Of a DNA stretch of 10,735 nt, positions 6,413-10,735 are shown one piece after another; positions within the stretch are counted from its first letter, which is position 1; every line of letters begins with the position of its first letter. The translations under genes were made by a program, and so were the position numbers. Source of the DNA: Rhodospirillales bacterium (GTDB lineage: Bacteria > Pseudomonadota > Alphaproteobacteria > UBA8366 > JADFVY01); assembly GCA_024644185.1 (NCBI GenBank), contig JAHELM010000041.1, positions 1-10,735 on the forward strand. Reading direction: 5' to 3'. The notes beneath the pieces were generated by a model that saw nothing but the letters and a program-made list of their open reading frames with translations, did no database searches and was not told the origin of the DNA.

Positions 6413-8713
6413 TCATGCCGACGCGTCGCGAATTGCCCGCCATACGCGCTCCGGCGAGGCCGGCATGTCGAGATGGCGCACGCCAAGTGGCGCCAGTGCA
6501 TTGCAGATCGCGTTCATGGTTGCCGCCAGGGCACCCACCGTGCCCGCCTCGCCGACTCCCTTGACGCCCAGCGGATTGGCGCGGGTCGGAACCTCGAGAG
6601 TATCGAGGATCAGCGCGGGGATATCGGCTGCGATGGGCATCCGGTAATCCATGAACGAGCCGGAAACGAGTTGCCCGGAATCCCGCTCGTAGACGATCGC
6701 CTCGCCCAGCGCCTGGCCGATCCCCTGGGCGATGCCGCCATGCATCTGGCCTTCCACCAGCGCGCGGTTCAGGACCACGCCGACATCCTCGACCGCGGCA
6801 TACCGCACCACCTCGACCAGGCCGGTATCGGGATCGATCTCGACCTCGCACACATGGCAGCCATTCGGGTAGGTGACCGCGGGCGGCAGAAATTCGCCGG
6901 GGGCGGAAAGTTCGCCGCCCGCCCGTTCGGCGGCAGCGGCCAGCGGCAGCGACAAGTCGGTACCGGCAACCGTGAATTTTCCATCGGCAAAAGCGACATC
7001 CGCCGGCGTCACCTCGAAGGCCTCGGCGGCGATGGCGCGGCCGCGCTCGACCAGCGCGCCCAAGGCATTGAAAAGCGCGGATCCGCCGACGACCAGGGCG
7101 CTGGATCCGCCGCTGCCACGCCCGCCGGGAAGCAGATCGGTATCGCCCTGCCGGAAAGTGACGCGGTCCGGCGCCACGCCCAGACTGCGCGCCGTCATCA
7201 GCGCCAGACCCGTCTCGTGGCCCTGGCCGACGGACATTGCGCCCGGACGGATTTCCACGTTCCCGTCCGGCGTCACGCCGACCCAGGCATGATCCTTGCG
7301 CGGCTGGCGCAGCGGGCCGCCGGCGACCTCGATCGGGTTGGCGATGCCGAGGCCGCGCAGGCGTCCGCGTGCCTGGGATTCGCGCTGCCGATCGCCAAAT
7401 CCCTCAAGGTCCGCCAAATCCGTCGCACGGGCCATGACCGCGGCGAAATCGCCGCAATCGTATTTGAAAACCAGCCCGGTCTGGAACGGCATGGCTGTCT
7501 TTGGCACCAGATTGCGGCGGCGCAGCTCGAAAGGGTCGATCTCCAACTCGTGCGCCGCCAGATCGGCCAGCCGCTCGATGACGTATGTGGCTTCCGGCCG
7601 GCCGAATCCTCGATAGGGCGCGGTCGGCGCGGTGTTGGTGAAGATGCCGACAATTTCGGCCGCGATCAGCGGCGTGCGATAGACCCCGGCGATACCCCCG
7701 ATATTGTTCAGCAGCCCGAGGGAACGGCGCGAGAAATAACAGCCGATGTCGGCCTGGAAGCGCACACGCAGCGCCAGAAATTCGCCCCTGGCATTCAACG
7801 CCAGTTCCGCTGTGCCGCGCGCGTCGCGGCCGTGATCGTCGGAAAGGAAGGCCTCTCCCCGATGCGAGACCCAGCGCACCGGCCGGCCGACGCGCCGCGC
7901 CGCCCAGACCACCAGCGCATCCTCGCGGAACAGACCGCCCTTCATGCCGAAGGACCCGCCGACATCGCCGGCAACCACGCGTACCCTTGACGGATCGACC
8001 CGGAACACCTCGTTTGCCAGCCGGTCGCGCACCGCGAAGGGGCTCTGCGTGCTGGTATGCAGGATCAGGCGACCCTCGTCGTCGCAGTCGCCCAGCGACA
8101 CGCGCGGTTCCATCGCCGCGGCGATGACGCGGGTGACATTGAAATCCAGCCGCGTAACATGCGATGCCGCCCGCAAGGCCGCATCGACCGCATCCGCTTC
8201 GCCCATTCGCTTCACGAAGGCGACATTGTCGGCCGCGGTTTCCCACACCAGCGGCGCGCCGGCGGCCAGCGCATCTCCGGCATCGACCACGAAGGGGGCG
8301 TCGGCGATGTCGACCGTGACGAGTTCCGCTGCTGCCTCGGCGGCGATGGCCGATTCGGCGACGATCATGGCAACGGGTTCGCCCTGGCAGCGGATCCGGT
8401 CACGGCAGAGCAGCGGTTTCGGGGTATCGACGGGCATGCCGCCATCGTCGCGCGGCGCGGCGATATCGCCGGCCAGTTCGGCGATGCCGTCGGCGTCAAG
8501 ATCGGCAGCGGTGAAGACAGCGATCACCCCGGCGGCAGCGCGCGCCGCCGCCGTGTCGATGGCTAGGATCGTGCCGCTGGGCTGGGCGGCGCGCACGAAG
8601 ACGGCATGCGTCAGGCCAGCGGGAGAAAGATCGCCGGTATAGCGTCCGCGCCCCGTCAGGAGCCGGAAATCCTCGATGCGTTCGATGCTGTCCCGGCGAT
8701 CGGTACTGTTCAT
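6413..8713 (-). CDS. Xanthine dehydrogenase / CoxL-family molybdopterin-binding large subunit
   Basis: This is the catalytic molybdenum-cofactor subunit of a xanthine dehydrogenase-type hydroxylase or aldehyde oxidase, 766 residues, full length for the family. The N-terminal a/b hammerhead domain (about 8-145) begins with RIEDFRLLTGRGRYTGDL (12-29). The molybdopterin region carries GGSFGMKGG (252-260), APYRGFGRPEA (365-375), SVGQGHET (494-501) and the catalytic glutamate in GVKGVGEAG (716-724; Glu722). The AYRG-type active-site loop resembles form II (non-carbon-monoxide) enzymes rather than true CO dehydrogenases. The ATG at 8711-8713 was chosen because the frame upstream, which opens with a GTG at 8794, overlaps the promoter region and adds a basic non-family sequence. 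Its ribosome site is weak (AAAGG, 12 bases away). The FAD (CoxM-like) and 2Fe-2S (CoxS-like) subunits that normally receive its electrons are not adjacent. Possible substrates include N-heterocycles and aldehydes. Confidence 0.93.
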   Translation of the reverse strand: MNSTDRRDSIERIEDFRLLTGRGRYTGDLSPAGLTHAVFVRAAQPSGTILAIDTAAARAAAGVIAVFTAADLDADGIAELAGDIAAPRDDGGMPVDTPKPLLCRDRIRCQGEPVAMIVAESAIAAEAAAELVTVDIADAPFVVDAGDALAAGAPLVWETAADNVAFVKRMGEADAVDAALRAASHVTRLDFNVTRVIAAAMEPRVSLGDCDDEGRLILHTSTQSPFAVRDRLANEVFRVDPSRVRVVAGDVGGSFGMKGGLFREDALVVWAARRVGRPVRWVSHRGEAFLSDDHGRDARGTAELALNARGEFLALRVRFQADIGCYFSRRSLGLLNNIGGIAGVYRTPLIAAEIVGIFTNTAPTAPYRGFGRPEATYVIERLADLAAHELEIDPFELRRRNLVPKTAMPFQTGLVFKYDCGDFAAVMARATDLADLEGFGDRQRESQARGRLRGLGIANPIEVAGGPLRQPRKDHAWVGVTPDGNVEIRPGAMSVGQGHETGLALMTARSLGVAPDRVTFRQGDTDLLPGGRGSGGSSALVVGGSALFNALGALVERGRAIAAEAFEVTPADVAFADGKFTVAGTDLSLPLAAAAERAGGELSAPGEFLPPAVTYPNGCHVCEVEIDPDTGLVEVVRYAAVEDVGVVLNRALVEGQMHGGIAQGIGQALGEAIVYERDSGQLVSGSFMDYRMPIAADIPALILDTLEVPTRANPLGVKGVGEAGTVGALAATMNAICNALAPLGVRHLDMPASPERVWRAIRDASA

Positions 8714-8747
8714 GCGGCGCGAAGGCCTTTGGTGATTTTCTCGTTGT

Positions 8748-8777
8748 TTGACAATTAGACGGCGCCGCCCGTAAAGT
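8748..8777 (+). promoter_or_regulatory. Probable promoter of the ThDP-enzyme gene
   Basis: A perfect -35 TTGACA (8748-8753) is followed after 18 bases by TAAAGT (8772-8777; 4 of 6 to TATAAT). The expected start is near 8784, inside the inverted repeat at 8780-8804, as for a repressed promoter. The spacing of the three elements is the same as in the promoter at 10664-10693. A weak opposing promoter for the hydroxylase gene (TGGACT, 17 bases, TAATTG on the minus strand, 8780 down to 8752) may overlap it. Confidence 0.6.
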
Positions 8778-8779
8778 CC

Positions 8780-8804
8780 AGAACGCCGTTCCACATGAAG
8801 GAAC
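8780..8804. promoter_or_regulatory. Putative operator, copy 2 (between the divergent hydroxylase and ThDP genes)
   Basis: AGAACGCCGTTCC (8780-8792) is itself a near-perfect 13-bp palindrome. Its GTTCC (8788-8792) pairs across seven bases with GGAAC (8800-8804). The AGAAC and GGAAC half-sites are 20 bp apart in the same orientation, two helical turns. It begins 2 bases after the -10 box and reaches the bases just before the ATG at 8806, so a bound protein would block initiation and cover the start site. Confidence 0.65.
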
Positions 8805-8805
8805 C

Positions 8806-10647
8806 ATGTGTCGCGGCGGCAAGCTGGGGGGGATGCCGATGGACGATGCTCGGGCGAGATCGGAAACCGTTGAGGCCGAGCCGACGGCGGCGCCGCTCGA
8901 CGAGGCGGTTTCCTGGGGCAGCGACGTCGCCGCGCAGATGCTGCGGCGGCTGGAGATTCCCTATATCGCGCTCAATCCGGGCGCCAGCTATCGCGGCCTG
9001 CACGACAGCCTGGTCAACCATCTGGGCAATCGCGATCCACGGATGCTGATGTGCCTGCATGAAGAGCACGCGGTCGCCATCGCGCATGGCTATGCCAAGG
9101 TCACGGGGCGGCCGATGGCGGTGGCGCTGCACAGCAATGTTGGGTTGATGCACGGGTCGATGGCGATCTTCAATGCCTGGTGCGACCGCGCGCCGATGCT
9201 GATTCTGGGCGCAACGGGCCCGGTGGATTCGGCGCAGCGTCGGCCCTGGATCGACTGGGTGCATACCGCGCAGGACCAGGCCGCGCTGATCCGCAATTTC
9301 ATCAAATGGGACGACCAGCCGGGATCGGTCGCGGCGATTCCCGAATCGCTGCTGCGCGCCTGGCAACAGACTGCAACCGCGCCCCACGGGCCGGTTTATG
9401 TCTGCCTCGATGCGGGTATCCAGGAACAAGCCGTGACGGGCCCGGTCGCCTTCCCCGATCCCGCCCGCTATCGACCGGCGCCGCCGGCGCGACCCGATTC
9501 GCAGACCGTGGCGCGGGCGGCGGCGGTGCTGGCCGCCGCCGAGCGCCCGGTGATCCTGTTCGGGCGCGGCCGCCGTGACGAGACGGCGTGGCGCAACCGG
9601 GTGGCGTTGGCCGAGCGGCTGGGTGGCGCCATGCTGTCCGACCTGAAATCCGGATCGACGGTGCCGACGGACCATCCCCTGCATGCGGCGCCCCCGTTCA
9701 ACAAGTTGTCGAAGCAGGCGAAAGCGACACTGCGCCAGGCCGACGTAATTCTCAGCCTCGGCTGGGTCGATCTCGGCGGTGTGCTGCAGCGGGCCTTCGA
9801 TGGCGAGGCTCCGGCCGCGCGGATCATTCATGCGGGCCAGGACATGCATCTTCACAATGGCTGGGGCAAGGAGCATCTGGCCCTGGCCCCGGTCGACGAC
9901 TTCCTGCTGGGCGATGCGGACGCGGCGGTCGCCGATCTGCTGGCTGCCTTGCCGCCGGACATGGTCGCCCGGCCCGGTCCGGCGCCGGCGGCAGGCGTGA
10001 AAGCCGGGAAGGGTGCGGACGTCGTGCTGACGCTGGAGGATGTGGCACGGATGCTGGCCGCCGCGGTGGACGGCCAGCCGGTGACATTCCCCGGCCTGCC
10101 GCGCGGCTGGCCGGCCGATCTGTGGCCACAGCGGCATCCGCTGGACTATCTGGGCAAGGATGGGGGAGGCGGTGTCGGATCCGGTCCCGGGCTGACCATT
10201 GGCGCAGCCCTCGCCTTGAAGGACAGCGGAAGGCTCTGCGTCGGGGTGATCGGTGACGGCGATTGCCTGATGGGCGTGAATGCCCTGTGGACGGCGGCCA
10301 AATATGCCATTCCGGCACTGATCGTGGTCGCCAACAACCGCTCGTATTTCAACGACGAACTGCATCAGGAAGGGGTCGCACGGGAGCGCGGTCGCAATCC
10401 GGCCAATCGCTGGGTCGGCCAGGCGATCGACCGACCTGCGCCTGACATCGCCAGGATGGCCGAGGCCCAGGGCGTCGCCGCGGCGGGTCCGGTGGTCAAT
10501 CACGACCAACTCGCCGAGGCGCTGCGACGGGGAATCGCGGAAATTCGCGCCGGACGACCTTTCCTGGTCGATGTCGTGATCGACGCCGCGCGCGGACGCG
10601 AGCCGGCCGAAATCAGGGCCGGCGCGGGCGGAAAGAAACCGGGGTGA
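8806..10647 (+). CDS. Thiamine-diphosphate-dependent enzyme (acetolactate synthase / benzoylformate decarboxylase superfamily)
   Basis: This enzyme of up to 613 residues has the standard three-domain layout. The N-terminal pyrimidine-binding domain (about 35-205) has the cofactor-activating glutamate in CLHEEHAVAIAHGYAKVTGRP (83-103; Glu86). The central domain (about 230-385) opens with RPVILFGRG (247-255). The C-terminal pyrophosphate-binding domain (about 405-595) carries GDGD (483-486) and then VANNRSYFND (508-517), the Asp and Asn-Asn that hold Mg2+ and diphosphate. Such enzymes decarboxylate 2-oxo acids or form and cleave C-C bonds; the substrate is not evident. FAD binding cannot be judged by eye. 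Three in-frame ATGs are possible: 8806 (AAGGA only 3 bases away), 8833 and 8839 (a G-run about 6 bases away). All lie upstream of the conserved domain, and the longest is reported. It has its own promoter-operator and is divergent from the hydroxylase gene. Confidence 0.9.
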   Translation: MCRGGKLGGMPMDDARARSETVEAEPTAAPLDEAVSWGSDVAAQMLRRLEIPYIALNPGASYRGLHDSLVNHLGNRDPRMLMCLHEEHAVAIAHGYAKVTGRPMAVALHSNVGLMHGSMAIFNAWCDRAPMLILGATGPVDSAQRRPWIDWVHTAQDQAALIRNFIKWDDQPGSVAAIPESLLRAWQQTATAPHGPVYVCLDAGIQEQAVTGPVAFPDPARYRPAPPARPDSQTVARAAAVLAAAERPVILFGRGRRDETAWRNRVALAERLGGAMLSDLKSGSTVPTDHPLHAAPPFNKLSKQAKATLRQADVILSLGWVDLGGVLQRAFDGEAPAARIIHAGQDMHLHNGWGKEHLALAPVDDFLLGDADAAVADLLAALPPDMVARPGPAPAAGVKAGKGADVVLTLEDVARMLAAAVDGQPVTFPGLPRGWPADLWPQRHPLDYLGKDGGGGVGSGPGLTIGAALALKDSGRLCVGVIGDGDCLMGVNALWTAAKYAIPALIVVANNRSYFNDELHQEGVARERGRNPANRWVGQAIDRPAPDIARMAEAQGVAAAGPVVNHDQLAEALRRGIAEIRAGRPFLVDVVIDAARGREPAEIRAGAGGKKPG

Positions 10648-10663
10648 TCGAGGCAGGCGTTCC

Positions 10664-10693
10664 TTGACAGCGCGGCAGTTCGCTCAATACATT
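10664..10693 (+). promoter_or_regulatory. Probable promoter of an unseen gene beyond the right edge
   Basis: TTGACA (10664-10669) is followed after 18 bases by TACATT (10688-10693; 4 of 6 to TATAAT). It lies 16 bases after the ThDP gene stop codon and points out of the window on the plus strand. The boxes and their spacing copy those at 8748-8777. A half-site GGCGTTCC (10656-10663) abuts the -35 box. No start codon is seen before the window ends. Confidence 0.6.
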
Positions 10694-10695
10694 CA

Positions 10696-10720
10696 AGAAC
10701 GCCGTTCCGTCCTACGGAAC
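10696..10720. promoter_or_regulatory. Putative operator, copy 3 (right edge, before an unseen gene)
   Basis: The 13-mer AGAACGCCGTTCC (10696-10708) is identical to the one at 8780-8792. It leads into a perfect 7-bp inverted repeat with a 3-base centre, GTTCCGTCCTACGGAAC (10704-10720). It starts 2 bases after the -10 box, as in copy 2. The repeat could in principle be an RNA hairpin, but no T-run follows, and the shared layout with copy 2 favours a protein-binding site. Confidence 0.65.
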
Positions 10721-10735
10721 AAAACCGAGCCGAGA

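Noticed and set aside
6254..7990. A 578-codon open frame on the plus strand
   Set aside because: It is antisense to the molybdenum hydroxylase gene and the start of the DMT gene. Its composition is low-complexity and domain-free, so it is a shadow.
6413..8713. Carbon monoxide dehydrogenase (form I CoxL)
   Set aside because: The active-site loop is APYRGFGR rather than the cysteine-containing AYxCSFR of true CO dehydrogenases.
8714..8794. Upstream extension of the hydroxylase gene to a GTG at 8794
   Set aside because: The added 27 residues are basic and unlike the family, and they run through the TTGACA promoter and the operator.
8755..10509. A 584-codon open frame on the minus strand
   Set aside because: It lies antisense to the ThDP gene, whose motifs are clear. 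Its product is rich in Arg, His, Gln and Gly with no recognisable domain, as expected for a shadow frame in GC-rich coding DNA.
10704..10720. Intrinsic terminator for the ThDP gene
   Set aside because: The palindrome is not followed by a T-run, and it sits 2 bases after a -10 box with the same layout as at 8780, so an operator is the better reading.

Overview
The window reads as chromosomal DNA from a GC-rich alphaproteobacterium. That guess rests on the strong G/C bias at third codon positions, the tripartite tricarboxylate transporter with its Bug-type binding protein, and the general style of the genes; the genus cannot be named. It holds eight protein genes, one cut by the left edge, packed into at least three transcription units. 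No RNA gene, mobile element or CRISPR array was seen.

Unit 1 is on the minus strand, about 5436 down past 1. It runs bicupin protein, EutA-family reactivase, tctB, tctC, tctA. The first two overlap by 4 bases and the next pair is 16 bases apart, so it looks like one operon that joins a solute uptake system to an ethanolamine-ammonia-lyase-type reactivating factor. No ethanolamine ammonia-lyase (eutB/eutC) gene is present. tctC is flanked by two intergenic hairpins.

Unit 2 is also minus strand, 8713 to 5470. It encodes a molybdenum hydroxylase large subunit (xanthine dehydrogenase / CoxL family) without its usual FAD and iron-sulfur partners, followed 25 bases later by a ten-helix EamA/DMT permease. 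Unit 3 is divergent on the plus strand, 8806 to 10647, and encodes a thiamine-diphosphate-dependent enzyme of the acetolactate synthase / benzoylformate decarboxylase superfamily with unknown substrate.

The most notable result is non-coding. The same composite inverted repeat, of the form AGAACGCC-GTTCC-N7-GGAAC, lies before the bicupin operon (5438-5462), between the divergent hydroxylase and ThDP genes (8780-8804), and after the ThDP gene just inside the right edge (10696-10720). At the last two places it sits exactly 32 bases from the first base of a TTGACA box, with a -10-like hexamer in between. This suggests that the three units and an unseen gene to the right form one regulon under one transcription factor, which is not encoded here. 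My inference is a catabolic system for a small organic acid or amine: uptake by the TTT transporter, oxidation by the molybdenum enzyme, C-C cleavage or ligation by the ThDP enzyme, with the EutA-like protein maintaining an enzyme encoded elsewhere. The substrate cannot be read from the sequence.
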